A stretch of DNA of 64,000 nt from Cyclina sinensis (GCA_012932295.1 JAAONU010000016.1:46221241-46285240), one strand, 5' to 3'; shown: positions 22,172 to 32,937, counted from the stretch's first letter. Notes: generated by a model not told the origin, from the sequence alone. Program-made: numbers and translations.

Positions 22172-22838
22172 TATTTTCACTGACTCTTTATCAGCTATGC
22201 AAGCGCTTGATCATGAAATTACTGACAATCCTCTTGTTGTTGATTTGTTACAACAACTTTCTCATCTTTTTCAGGATTCTGAGATAATATTTTGTTGGCT
22301 CCCTACCAATATTGGAATTCAGGGCAATGAGGCAGCAGATAAAGCTGCCAAAACAGCTCTAAATACTGAGATTTTACCTTTCCGTGTTCCTTACAATGAT
22401 TTTAAACCCATTGTCAATAGTTTCATACAAAAAGGCTGGCAAACAATTTGGAAAAATCCTATGAATCAAACAAATAAATTGTTTTCTATTAAACCTGTCT
22501 TATGAGAGTGGCTGTTATCTTCTAGGCCATCACGCAGAGAAGAAATTGTCCTTTGTCGTCTACGTATTGGACATTCTTACCTTACTGACTCTCATCTTCT
22601 GAAAGAGGAACCAGTCTCACAGTGTGTTCCTTGTTTTACAGATATAATCGTTTTACTTATTACATATGGAACTTTTAACTACATCATATTTTAAATACTA
22701 TCGACAACTTTTGAACTTTTACACCATTGCAACTTTTTAACAGAATAGTAACTTCTTAGTTCTTTTGTATACAATATTATTTGCGCCCAAAATGACCATA
22801 GTTGTCGACGGGCCAGAAAACTCCATTCCATTCATTTA
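22172..22838 (+). mobile_element. LINE copy C, 5'-truncated (RNase H to 3' end)
   Basis: It starts abruptly inside RNase H (FTDSLSAMQAL) right after the (ATTC)n tail of copy A and ends with its own tail (CGACGGGCCAGAAAACTCC, CATTCCATTCATT). A 102-codon frame at 22197-22505 encodes the RNase H end including GNEAADKAAK. Compared with copies A and B, part of the C-terminal cysteine region is deleted between ACAGAT and TAATCG (about 22640). Confidence 0.8.
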
Positions 22839-23300
22839 ACTACCACCAAGTCAGCCAATTAACACTGCTGATCTTGACAAGCTTATTTTTCAACTTCCTT
22901 CCCCATTTGTTCTGATGGGTGACTTTAACTCTCATAATACGTGATGGGTTTGTTCTAATACAAATCAACGTTGACATCTTATTGAATATTTCATTTCAAA
23001 GCATAATTTATGTCTTTTTAACAACAAATCACACACATATTTACATCCTGCTACTGGCTCCTACACATCTTTAGACTTGTCTCTTTGTAGTTCTGGTATA
23101 TTTTTAGAGTTTACATGGAAAGTTGACACTGACCTTCATGGAAGTAACCATTTTCCAATCATTTTGTCAGATGAAGGTCCCTCAGTTCAGGAACGCCCAG
23201 CAACCTGGAAGCTTCAAAAAGCAAATTGGGGTTGGAGTTGTTTAAGGCCCATTGTGAACAAGCCATTTCACTAGCCAAATGTCTTGATCATGAAGATCCA
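22839..23300 (+). pseudogene. LINE endonuclease C-terminal half, copy B, broken
   Basis: Translation across frames gives LMGDFNSHN, then TGSYTSLDLSLCSS and GSNHFPI. These are the GDFN, S-LD and S-(D/N)H motifs of APE endonucleases, with catalytic D and H positions. A TGA and frame changes interrupt it. Confidence 0.75.
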
Positions 23301-23900
23301 TCAGAAGTTTTTACATCCTTACTCATCAGGACTGCTGAGAAGGCAATATCTCAGACCTTAATTTCTCCACAACATCCATAAAAGCCTTGGTTTACTGAGG
23401 AATGTAAGACAGCTATATCAGAACGGACAATTGCCCTAAGACAATATAATCTGAGACCTACCTGAGAAAACCATATAAAATTCAAAGTTGCTCGAGCAAA
23501 TGCTCGTAGAACTATAAAGCAAAGCAAACACTCTTCATGACGACAGAATGTTTCTAACCTTAACCCCAGATCATCTTTATAGAAAACTAGGGATATGGTC
23601 AGGAAAATCTCTGGAAAAAGTAACCATAACTTTGTTCAACATCTTAAAACACCATCTGCTATAGCAACATCTAAAAAAGAAATAGCAGATACTTTAGCTA
23701 ACACATTTGCACACAAGTCATCAACTAATAACTACAGTGCACAGTTTCAAAAATACAAGAGAACAGAAGAAAATAAAACTCAATTTGAAATCTACCAACA
23801 ATAAAGCCTACAATAAACTATTCTCAATTAAAGAGCTTAAACTAGCTCTTAAAAGAGCACATGACACTGCACCTGGATCAGATTAAATTCATTATCAATT

Positions 23901-24705
23901 ATGTCTCCCCCAAAAATGGGGGAGACATATTGTTTTTCCCCCGGTTGTCCGTCCGTCCGTCCGTCCGTCCGTCTGTCCGTCCGTCCGTCCGTCTGTCTGT
24001 CCGTCACAAAATCGTGTCCGCTCTGTATCTTCCAAAGCCCTTGAAGGATTTTTATGAAACTTGGGTCAGATGTTCACCTCATCAAGGCGACGTGCAGAAC
24101 CCACTTTGCGAGTGTGGTGTCTCAAGGGCAAGGTCACACTTGGAGATTAAATGTCAAATGCCACAAAATCGTGTCCGCTCTGTATCTTCCAAAGCCCTTG
24201 AAGGATTTTTATGAAACTTGGGTCAGATGTTCACCTCATCAAGGCGACGTGCAGAACACACTTTGTGGGTGTGGTGTCTCAAGGTCAAGGTCACACTTGG
24301 AGGTTGAATGTCAAATGCCACAAAATCGTGTCCGCTCTGTATCTTCAAAAGCCCTTGAAGGATTTTTATGAAACTTGGGTAAGATGTTCACCTCATCAAG
24401 GCGACATGCAGAACCCACTTTGCGGGTGTGGTGTCTCAAGGTCAAGGTCACACTTGGAGGTTAAATGTCAAATGCCACAAAATCGTGTCCGCTCTGTATC
24501 TTCAATAGCCCTTGAAGGATTTTTATGAAACTTGGGTCAGATGTTCACCTCATCAAGCTGACGTGCAGAACACACTTTGCGGGTGCGGTGTCTCAAGGTC
24601 AAGGTCACACTTGGAGGTTAAATGTCAAATTTTACAATCGTCTGACTCAATACTACATGCAGCAACTGGCTGGGGGAGACATATGTTTTTGTTCAATCAA
24701 AAACC
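23901..24705 (+). mobile_element. ATGTCTCCCCC element with 157-bp core repeats, nested in LINE B
   Basis: The left end is a hairpin, ATGTCTCCCCC-AAAAAT-GGGGGAGACAT (23901-23928). The right part carries GGGGGAGACAT at 24672-24682, so the two outer ends are also inverted repeats of 11 bases. Inside are a (GTCC)n microsatellite (about 23949-24003) and four exact-period core units. It has no coding capacity. Tandem cores, a microsatellite and hairpin ends recall the pearl/HINE-like elements of bivalves. Copy A is uninterrupted at this site, so the insertion post-dates the A/B split. Confidence 0.75.
24005..24632 (+). repeat. 157-bp tandem core repeat, four copies
   Basis: CACAAAATCGTGTCCGCTCT begins at 24005, 24162, 24319 and 24476, exactly 157 bases apart. 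Each unit contains GAAGGATTTTTATGAAACTT and, in most units, CAAGGTCAAGGTCACACTTG. Because 157 is not a multiple of three, the overlapping 105-codon frames here merely step through reading frames and are not genes. Confidence 0.97.
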
Positions 24706-25486
24706 CATTTCTAGTTTCTTAAAGATCTTCCTGATCCACCTTACACTTTTTACTTGACATCTACAATGAAGTCTGGCAAACTGGAATTCTTCCAAAATAT
24801 TGGAAAGAAGCCATTATTATCCCTATTCCAAAACCTAATAAAGATCTATAATATCCTTCCAATTACCGTCATATAGCTCTGACAAGTTGTCTTTGCAAAA
24901 CCATGGAAAGAATGGCCAATACCAGGCTTGTTTCTTGTTTGGATTATTGAAAAGAAAAAATTACCCACCTCCTTTCAATCCGGCTTTCGAAGGCAAAGAA
25001 ACACATTAGATCATCTAGTTAAATTTGAAACTCTCATACGAGAAGCCTTTATCAAAAATGACACTTTGTTTCTATCTTTTTTGATCTTGAAAGTGCATAT
25101 GATACTACTTGGAAGCATGGCATTGTGCAGGACCTCCATGACTTCGGAATCAGAGGTCGCCTTGCTTTTTTTATTTCTTCGTTTTTAAAAGACTGTCAGT
25201 TCAAAGTTCGTGTTGGTAATACACTGTCTGATCCACACGAACAGAAAATGGGTCTTCCTCAAGGTTGTATCCTTTCTGTAGCACTTTTTAGTGTTCAAAT
25301 CCTGGTATTGAGTGTTTTCTTTATGTTGACGACTTTTGTATCTGTTACAGATCCAAACACATTTATTCCTTTGAAGGACAATTACAACAAGTTTTAAATA
25401 ATTTACAGAAATGGTCAAAGGAGAATGATTTTAAATTTTCAAAAACTAAAACAAAGCGTATGCATGTTTGTAATCTTCGCAAACCA

Positions 25487-26195
25487 CAGTCCATTCGCGA
25501 TGCTACGAATATGCATTGGACCCTGCAGAATTTTCGTAATATTGCATTTTTCGTAGAATCGCATTTTTATTCTTAAATGTTGTCGATTCTATCGTAAACA
25601 GTCAGTGTCGTTATATATTGTTGTCGTGGTATGTCGGAGTCAATAAAGTGTTAAATAATAAAAGGAGAACGGAACTTTCCATGTCTTTTTCATTGCATAC
25701 AATAAATTACCTTTTTTATATTCGTTGTAAGTTATTGCAGATTTAAATTGAAAAATCCAGAATGTCATGCGATACAACTTGTCCAGATTTTATACCGTTT
25801 GAAACTTTTGACATATTATCACTCAAAAAGTTTTGTGTAACAATCAAACAAACCCGCTTGTTTTTTGCAGCATATCGTGCCACTATTGCTTGGGGCGACA
25901 ATTGCTTAATAACAGTATACACAAGGTGATCTGCGTGAGCATCAGATATCAGACAAAGAGGTGTGAAAACACCTGTGTGACGGTAATTCGCTATATTGCA
26001 TCACTATTTCACTATTAATTAGATCATGGGACCGTGATAATTGTTCGCTCAATTGCATTTTTCGTTAAATCGAATTTCGTTCAATCGCATTTTATCTTAA
26101 TTGAATAAAGAAGAAATAATGACGGGACCGATCACTTTTTTCGTAGTACACCGTTATTTCGTTATTTTGCGATTCGTAGCAGTGCGATTGGACTG
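25487..26195 (+). mobile_element. pogo/Tigger-like MITE nested in LINE B (709 bp)
   Basis: Same element and same LINE position as 18110-18797. The left end reads CAGTCCATTCGCGATGCTAC and the right end is GCAGTGCGATTGGACTG. Flanks are CA on both sides. Differences from the A copy are scattered point changes and small indels. Confidence 0.75.
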
Positions 26196-26199
26196 CATA

Positions 26200-26820
26200 T
26201 CTAGATCCTGATTTAACCCTTGATGGCACACCAATTGAAGTAGGGAAAGAATTTAAATTTCTTGGTCTTATATTTGATTCATAACTATCTTTTATTCCCC
26301 ACATCAAATATCTTTCAGATAAATTCCCAAAATCTCGTAATCTCTTAAGAGTGGTTTCCAGTATGGGGCACAGATCGTAGAGTTCTTCTGATATTTTACA
26401 GATCTCTTATACGATCTAAACTTGACTATGGATGTACAGTGTTTGGTTCAGCAAGAAACTCTTACATCAAAAAATTAGACACTATTCACCATCAGGGGCT
26501 TCGACGGGCACTTGGTGCTTTCAGAACTTGTCCGGTTGCTAGCTGATATGCTGAAGCAAATGAACCATCTTTATCTTTGAGAAGACAGAAACTTGGTACT
26601 GCAATATTTTCTTAAACACAAGTCAAATCAAAATAATCCCACTTACAAAACTGTTTTCCTTCCTCTGTACACAGATCTTTTTCAAAAAAGAGACAACCCC
26701 ATTCCTCCATTTAGCAAACGAAACAGTCCATTCCTCGAATGTCTAGACATAGACTTAGATGACATAGCAATAACTAAAATACCAGGCAATCCACCATGGA
26801 CTTGGAAATCTCCATAATTT
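26200..26820 (+). pseudogene. LINE RT distal region, copy B, broken
   Basis: The strings DLTLDGTPIE, KEFKFLGLIFD, SLIRSKLDYGCTVFGSAR, IHHQGLRRALGAFRT and EANEPSLSLRR follow the RNase H-bearing LINE pattern between RT and RNase H. Stops occur near 26281 and 26545. It is more complete than in copy A. Confidence 0.75.
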
Positions 26821-26909
26821 ATTTATGATCTTGGTAAAGATAAGAAAGATACAACCAGTCCTGAAATATTCAAAATTAAATACAATGAAATAAAACAATA
26901 ATATTATAA

Positions 26910-27680
26910 TTATGAATATATTTACACAGATGGCTCCAAACAAAACAGCAGTGTAGCTGCTGCAGCTGTAATAGCAGATGGGTTTTTTTCTTTTCGTCTT
27001 CCTGATAATTCTTCTATCTTTTCAGCTGAATTTGAAGCAATTGGACTAGCTTTGGGTCATATTGAAAGTGATGATTACTTTAGATATCTTATTTATTTTC
27101 ACTGACTCTTTTCCAGTTATGCAAGCCCTTGATCATAAAAATACTGACAATCCTCTTGTTGTTGATTTGTTACAACAACTTTCTCATCTTCTTTAGGATT
27201 CTAAGATAATATTTTGTTGGCTCCCTACCAATATTGGAATTCAGGGCAATGAGGCAGCAGATAAAGCTGCCAAAACAGCTCTAAATACTGAGGTTTTACC
27301 TTTCCGTGTTCCTTACAGTGATTTTAAACCCATTGTCAACAGTTTTATACAAAAAGGCTGGCAGACAACTTGGGAAGATCCTATGAATCAAACAGATAAA
27401 TTGTTTTCTATTATACCTGTCCTAGGTGAGTGGTTGTTATCTTCTAGACCATCACGCAGAGAAGAAATTGTCCTTTGTCGTCTACGTATTGGACATTCTT
27501 ACCTTACTCACTCTCATCTTCTGAAACGGGAACCAGTCCCACAGTGTGTTCCTTGTATTACAGATCTTACAGTTGACACATTTTTATTGACTGTGTAGAC
27601 TTTGCTCCAATACGAAATAAATATTCCAATGTACATAACATGTATGAGCTGTTTGATTCTTTTTCGGCCAGACATAATCT
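26910..27680 (+). pseudogene. LINE RNase H and C-terminal cysteine motif, copy B, broken
   Basis: YTDGSKQNS (about 26920), FSAEFEAIGLAL (about 27020), FTDSFPVMQAL and IGIQGNEAADKAAK give the RNase H D-E-D-D set. The following REEIVLCRLRIGHSYLTHSH and CVPC strings mark the C-terminal cysteine-histidine region. Frameshifts and stops are present. Confidence 0.8.
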
Positions 27681-27896
27681 TTAAATTTTTAATGGATATC
27701 AACATTTTAACAAGATATAATCGTTTTATTTTTTACATATGAAACTTTTAACTACATCATATTTTACATACTATCGACAACTTTTGAACTTGACATCATT
27801 GCAACTTTTTAACAAAAAAATAGTTACAATATTATTTGCGCCCAGAATGACCGTAGTTGTCGACGGGCCTTAAAACTCCATTCATTCATTCATTCA

Positions 27897-28170
27897 TTAC
27901 AAATGATTGTCAAGTTACATGGCGGAAATGGTTTTCAATGTTAAGGTCTGTGTGACCTTGACCTTTGATCTAGTGACTCCAAAATCAGTAGTGGTCATTC
28001 ACTCAATGTGGGCAATAATCATATGAAGGTAAAAGACTGTAGGCCAAAGAGTTACTCATGTTGTCCTCTGGAAACCAAATTGCTAACGAACGGACGGACA
28101 GACATATGGATGGAAGACCATGATCATAACATAATATGCCTCCTTCAGGCATATAAAAATGTTGATTATT
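27897..28170 (-). mobile_element. Inverted fragment of the 12288-14035 element family
   Basis: Reverse-complemented, 27900-28015 reads CACATTGAGTGAATGACCAC, GATTTTGGAGTCACTAG, AAAGGTCAAGGTCACA, then ACATTGAAAACCATTTCCGC and GACAATCATTTGT. That is one unit of the array at 13090-13830. It is followed by ACGGACGGACAGAC and GCCTCCTTCAGGCATATAA, resembling CCTTCGGGCATATAA at about 13998. It lies directly after the LINE B tail. Confidence 0.65.
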
Positions 28171-28174
28171 ATTC

Positions 28175-28500
28175 TTGTCCTGTCCATAACTACACCATGC
28201 ATCAAAGGATTTTAAAATACCGTAGTATTTTTGTTCACCGTGGTAAGACAGTGTGTCGCGTGTAAGACCCAAGTCAATAGTTCAAAGGTCAAGGTCACGG
28301 ACACTGGTTAATGGCAAAAATGTTGATTAAAGAGATTGTATGGCAGGATTTAAAAATAACCTGGCATATGTATTTACCTGGATAAGACCGTGTGTTGTGT
28401 GTAAAACTCAGGCCAATAGCGCAAATGTCAAGGTCACAGTTACTGGTAAAATATAAAAGGTGTTAGTGATAAAGCCTTGTCCGGGCAAATATATATATCA
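28175..28500 (+). repeat. Two-unit tandem repeat of about 138 bp with GTCAAGGTCAC
   Basis: AAGACAGTGTGTCGCGTGTA (about 28244) and AAGACCGTGTGTTGTGTGTA (about 28383) each lead to a TCAATAG or CCAATAG stretch and AAGGTCAAGGTCACGG or ATGTCAAGGTCACAG. It is a remnant of another tandem-core element. Confidence 0.7.
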
Positions 28501-29217
28501 TATTCCTAGTTATTTACCTTCTTGGTATACTATGACTTCCTGTTACATCATACTATCAAATAAAATAGCATTATAAGCATGTTTGTTCACTCCACTACCG
28601 TGCAAGAATTTTTGCTTACAAAGTCTTTAATCCTGTGACTAACTGGAGTGTTGGGTATTCGTCACTTTGGTGAAAGGCTTTAGTTTTAAATTGCCAAATT
28701 ACATGAATAATGCACTATTTATTATATGACCTATTTTCCTTCTTTGACTATGACAATGAAGATTGTGTTATTATAGTAAAGAATGAGTTGTAGTTACTGG
28801 CTGGGAAGATGACAGAATATCCTTGAAATATCCCAATTTCATTGACGGTAAAAGATTAGTGAAAATATCTTAGAGTTTTGTTTTAATTTTAAACAATCAA
28901 ATGCTGATATATTTTTTTTAAAATAAATGACTGTCGTTTCGACTACCGTAAAGTGGTTTCATTTTATTGTATTTTATTTTCATATTTGTAATTAGATGTA
29001 CATTTGGCACTTGTAACTAAAAGAGGCCCCATGCCACTCAGTACAAGTATGTTACAAAATGCAGTCAGATAGAGTTATCTTTTTTCTTGCATTTGTTATT
29101 AAACTATCGCGATTATTAATGTAGTTTTATCTAGGCTTTTTTTCACACACGGATTCCAACGGTTTTTGCTGATATATGTAATTAATGCAATCAAGAACTC
29201 ATTACGACTTCTTACAT
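28500..29217. other. AT-rich non-coding DNA
   Basis: No gene or repeat was recognised. Confidence 0.4.
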
Positions 29218-29960
29218 ATTTAATGATTTCCAGTTAATTTGAAATTGAATCTCCCATGTGGTAAGACTTTCTTGCCTCGGTTATTTTTGTTCTGTGGAAT
29301 TGATATATTAATAAAACATAAAACAATTTTGACATAATGATTGATAAGGAATTTGTGAACTTTTAATGACTGGCTTCCGTCTTTTTTTGCGATATAGTTG
29401 ATACTATTGGAGCTTGTTGGAAACAGTACTGAGTTCAAAGACAAACATAAATATTGCTTCAGTCGCTTAATTGTATTTGAGGTTGCTGATTGGTAAACCA
29501 GCGATTTCACTAGCAGATTTAGATAAATGCCTTTAGACTATCTTAGATATTGTTGTTAGAGTAAAATAGTACCGTTTTCGATGAACAAGTGCTTTAGAAA
29601 AAAATATTAAAGATTCATTTACTGTTTTTGATTGACTTGCTAGTAACATTCTTTCCCTGAAGAATTTCCTATAAAGACATTTTTTTTAAAATCGATATTC
29701 ATATGAATTGTGAAATATCGTCACAAGTGATTATAAATCAGACATCTTCCTGTCAAATTTTATGCAGTTACGCTGGAACTAAGAGGTCAAATTTTTATTT
29801 GAAAGATAAAGATGTCGAAGTTGTAAGAGTGAATACAACGGTTTATTTCTTTGACGGGAGAAAGTCAGATTGTTTATTTTAGGTCACGAAATAAAAAGAC
29901 TATGCTAAAATGCTAAAATTTTACTTTTTCAGGTGAACTTCTGAAATGCCTTTGATATAT
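29218..29960 (+). repeat. Paralogous non-coding segment (partner of 4230-4520 and 8280-8480)
   Basis: 29218-29510 aligns with 4230-4520, and 29690-29960 aligns with 8280-8480 and with 35850-36060 (CGTCACAAGTGATTATAAAT, TATGCAGTTACGCTGGAACT). The order matches that of the first locus. A 96-codon minus-strand frame at 29220-29510 is not kept in the partner and has no recognisable domain. Confidence 0.6.
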
Positions 29961-30555
29961 TGTTGTATAGATAAATCCATCAGAAGTAAATGCCATGTTG
30001 TTATGACAACTAAATAAAGTTAAAATTGAAGCTGACAAAAAATGTTCTTTTGAAGACAACTGAGAAAGATTATGAAATGTGCCAAAGTTATAAAAACAAG
30101 ATAGTAGCAGATAAGGAAAAGATATAGATATATCATATTACTGAATAAATAAGAAAAAAATCAGTTTTTATAAAGAGAGTGATTCTACTCGCCCATGATT
30201 TGCAGCATAAATTCACGTCTTGAACTTTTGATAGCTCACTTCGTATCTTAATTTCCAATAGGTAAAAACAGTTTTAACATTAGTAACACAAAAACCCCGC
30301 CATAAGTTAGAAAAAACAAAATATTTTATAAATGTATTTGATCAAGTGAAAACAAACATCATTATTGGTTTAGTTTTGAAAAGACCCAAACATTTAATGC
30401 AAGTTGCACGTTAGTTTCCAGTTTCAGATTTTTCTTATGTAAAAGAAGTGATGTCATTTGCAGCAAAAGAAATGCATACGTTTTGTTGCAAGATAGCTTT
30501 GCTGATATAAATCTGGTAAAAGAGTTGTTGAAAATTAAATCCTGTTACATTTTCT
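29961..30555. other. AT-rich non-coding DNA
   Basis: Nothing recognisable. Confidence 0.35.
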
Positions 30556-30560
30556 GCTTT

Positions 30561-31035
30561 ACGCCCGTTTGAAGAACGGGACGTATTACGGGAACGCCTA
30601 TGGCGGGCGGCGTCCAGTTTTGTCCGGAGCATATCTTCAACGTGCATAGATGGTTTTTAATGATACTTAGTTCCAATGTTCATCATCATGGGGGGTATTG
30701 TCGCGTGCATGAACCAGGTCAAGGTCACACTTAGAAGTAAGAGAAAAACGCTTGTCCAAGCAAAACTCCCACATGCATTGAGGGATTTAAATATAACTTG
30801 GCATAAATATTCACCATTGTAAGGCGGATTGTCGCGTGCAAAACTAAGATCCCGGGGCCAAGGTCAAGGTCTCAAACAGAGGTCGAAAGTCAGACAAAAG
30901 TATAAAATGTGAGTAAAGACCATTTAGTCATCATGAATTGAGGGATTCTATCACAAATGTTCGCCATCATGAGAATGAGGGCTACACGCATAATCCTGAT
31001 CCATATATGTAAGGTCAAGGTCACTAGAGATGATG
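30561..31035 (+). mobile_element. Truncated tandem-core element with a left hairpin
   Basis: The left end has CCCGTT-TGAAG-AACGGG (30564-30580), followed by GCGGGCGGCGTCC and TTTGTCCGGAGCATATCTTC. Then there are about three units of roughly 130-150 bases with AGGTCAAGGTCACACTTAG (about 30716), CCAAGGTCAAGGTCTC (about 30857) and AAGGTCAAGGTCACT (about 31011). This is a bivalve-style HINE-like arrangement. The right end is replaced by the 45-bp array. Confidence 0.55.
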
Positions 31036-31042
31036 AAATGTC

Positions 31043-31384
31043 CAGTAGCAGTACGAGCAGTAGCAGTAAACAAAAACGTGAAGCTGGCAGTAGCAGTACG
31101 AGCAGTAGCAGTAAACAAAAACGTGAAGTTGGCAGTAGCAGTACGAGCAGTAGCAGTAAACTAAAACGTGAAGTTGGCAGTAGCAGTACGAGCAGTAGCA
31201 GTAAACTAAAACGTGAAGTTGGCAGTAGCAGTACGAACAGTAGCAGTAAACTAAAACGTGAAGTTGGGAGTAGCAGTACGAGCAGTAGCAGTAAAACAAA
31301 ACGTGAAGTTGTCAGTAGCAGTAACAGCAGTAGCAGTAAATAAAACGTGAAGTTGGCAGTAGCAGTAACAGCAGTAACAGTAGG
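31043..31384 (+). repeat. 45-bp tandem array, left arm of a palindrome (about 7.5 units)
   Basis: The unit contains AGTAGCAGTACGAGCAGTAG, then CAGTAAACTAAAACGTGAAG. Its 45-base period keeps frame, giving a 15-residue repeat of serine-rich type (SSSTSSSSKLKREVG) on the plus strand. The same unit in reverse orientation forms the array at 32228-32850. Confidence 0.95.
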
Positions 31385-31439
31385 AAAGTCTTAAAAGTCT
31401 TGAAAGTTTCAATGAAAATAAAACATGTTTAAACATAAA

Positions 31440-32227
31440 CAGACCCTCCCGAGTCTATTGCATAGTTCTGCGACTGTTTCTGACACTCTTGCATATTTTC
31501 ATGAATTTCAGTGCCAATCCGAAAAATGTCATTTTTAATGTCTAGGGACCCTCCTCAGTCGATTTTTCCGGTCTGCGACTGTTTCTGACACACTCGCAGA
31601 CTTTCAGGAATTTTGGTGCCACTTGGGAAAATGTCATTTTGAATGTCTAGGGACCCTCCGAAGTCGATTTTACCGGTCTGCGACTGTTTCTGACACTCTC
31701 GCAGACTTCCAGGAATTTTGGTGCCAATCGGGAAAATGTCATTTTTAATGTCTAGGGACCCTTCCTTGTCGATTTTATCGGTCTGCGACTGTTTCTGACA
31801 CTCTCGCAGACTTCCATGAATTTTGGTGCCAACCAGGAAAATGCCATTTTTAATGTCTACGGACCCTCCCGTGTCGATTTTACTGGTCTGTGACTGTTTC
31901 TGACACTCTCGCAGACTTTCAAGAATTTTGGTGCCAATAGGGAAAATGTCATATTTAAGGTCTAGCCATCCTCCCGGGTCATTTTTACCGGTCTGCAACT
32001 GTTTACAACCCTCTCGTAGACTTTCAGGAATGTTGGTGCCAAAATTGAGAAAATGTCATTTTTTATGTTAAGGGACCCTCCGGTGTCCATTGTTACGGTC
32101 TGCTACTGTTTCTGACATTAATGCAAACTTTCAGGAATTTGGTGCCAATCTAGAAAGTCTAGCTACCATCCCGGTTCGATTGCACCGGTCTGAGACTGTT
32201 TCAAACACTCTCGCAGACTTTCAGAGT
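31440..32227 (-). repeat. 105-bp tandem array, about seven units, open on the minus strand
   Basis: The stretch at GGGACCCTCC recurs at 31545, 31650, 31755, 31860, 31965 and about 32072, with a period of 105 bases. On the minus strand a 147-codon frame (31555-31998) reads a 35-residue repeat containing ESLRECQKQSQT and SLDIKNDIFPIGTKIP. The minus-strand frame that crosses the neighbouring 45-bp array (32163-32627) runs straight into the same ESLREC frame. No known domain; whether it is translated is unknown. Confidence 0.85.
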
Positions 32228-32850
32228 TTCCTTCTGCTACTGCTGTTACTGCTACTGCCAACTTCACGTTTTGTTTACTGCTACTGCTCGTACTGCTACT
32301 GCCAGCTTCACGTTTTTGTTTACTGCTACTGCTCGTACTGCTACTGCCAGCTTCACGTTTTTGTTTACTGCTACTGCTCGTACTGCTACTGCCAACTTCA
32401 CGTTTTTGTTTACTGCTACTGCTCGTACTGCTACTGCCAGCTTCACGTTTTTGTTTACTGCTACTGCTCGTACTGCTACTGCCAACTTCACGTTTTAGTT
32501 TACTGCTACTGCTCGTACTGCTACTGCCAACTTCACGTTTTAGTTTACTGCTACTGCTCGTACTGCTACTGCCAACTTCACGTTTTAGTTTACTGCTACT
32601 GCTCGTACTGCTTACTGCCAACTTCACGTTTTAGTTTACTGCTACTGCTGGTACTGCTACTGCCAACTTCACGTTTTAGTTTACTGCTACTGCTGGTACT
32701 GCTACTGCCAAGCTTCACGCTTTTAGTTTACTGCTAGTGCTCGTACTGCTACTGCAAACTTCACGTTTTAGTTTACTGCTACTGCTCGTACTGCTACTGC
32801 CAACTTCACGTTTTTTTACTGCTGCGTACTGCTACTGCTCACTTCCTATA
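32228..32850 (-). repeat. 45-bp tandem array, right arm of the palindrome (about 13-14 units)
   Basis: On the plus strand each unit reads TTACTGCTACTGCTCGTACT, then GCTACTGCCAACTTCACGTT, the reverse complement of the left array. The minus strand gives the same SSSTSSSSKLKREVG repeat. Units after about 32600 carry small indels that break frame. Frames on the plus strand (YCYCSYCYCQLH repeats) are antisense by-products. Confidence 0.95.
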
Positions 32851-32937
32851 CATAATATTCTTTTATGTGTTTTGTAAAATAATTAGGGTTATTATATAAG
32901 TGTGTTCAGCTGAATGATAATTCTTTCAACGGTTTTG

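Larger units (their letters stand above)
15490..22172 (+). mobile_element. LINE copy A: RNase H-bearing I-superfamily non-LTR retrotransposon, inactive, with two nested insertions
   Basis: Read 5' to 3', it holds the end of ORF1 (15530-15790), an APE endonuclease (about 15975-16640), reverse transcriptase (about 17010-18085 and 18800-19250), RNase H (about 19330-19850), a C-terminal cysteine motif (about 19900-20100), and a 3' UTR ending in (ATTC)n at 22157-22172. The presence of RNase H and the single YVDD polymerase box place it in the I/Nimb/Ingi group of LINEs. All domains are broken by stops and frameshifts. Two insertions interrupt it: a pogo-like MITE (18110-18797) and a Helentron-like element (about 20263-22100). 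Removing the latter joins the 3' UTR to the same tail that ends copies B and C. Confidence 0.85.
23595..25460 (+). pseudogene. LINE reverse transcriptase, copy B, broken and split
   Basis: Before the insertion there is the ISGKSNHNFVQHL and LKLAL region and TAPGSD. After the insertion come PKYWKEAIIIPIPKP-like, SGFRRQRNTLDHLVKFETLI, GIRGRLAFFISSFLKD, GLPQGCILSV and a YVDD-box region near 25322-25340. It is nearly the same as copy A. Confidence 0.8.
22839..27900 (+). mobile_element. LINE copy B: 5'-truncated, inactive, with two nested insertions
   Basis: It starts inside the endonuclease immediately after the tail of copy C and runs through RT, RNase H and the 3' UTR to an (ATTC)n tail at about 27879-27897. 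It carries the same MITE as copy A at the same RT position (25487-26195) and shares A's frame change after the SCLDY string. It has its own insertion at about 23901-24705 and lacks A's 3' UTR insertion. It keeps an RT segment missing from A (about 26380-26560). Stops are numerous. Confidence 0.85.

Noticed and set aside
24054..24757. Overlapping 81-117-codon frames at 23861-24757
   Set aside because: They are translations of a 157-bp tandem repeat, which is not a codon multiple, so the same peptide appears in shifting frames. No independent gene.
32090..32737. 215-codon plus-strand frame with YCYCSYCYCQLH repeats
   Set aside because: It is the antisense reading of the 45-bp array; the frame is open only because the repeat lacks stops in several frames.
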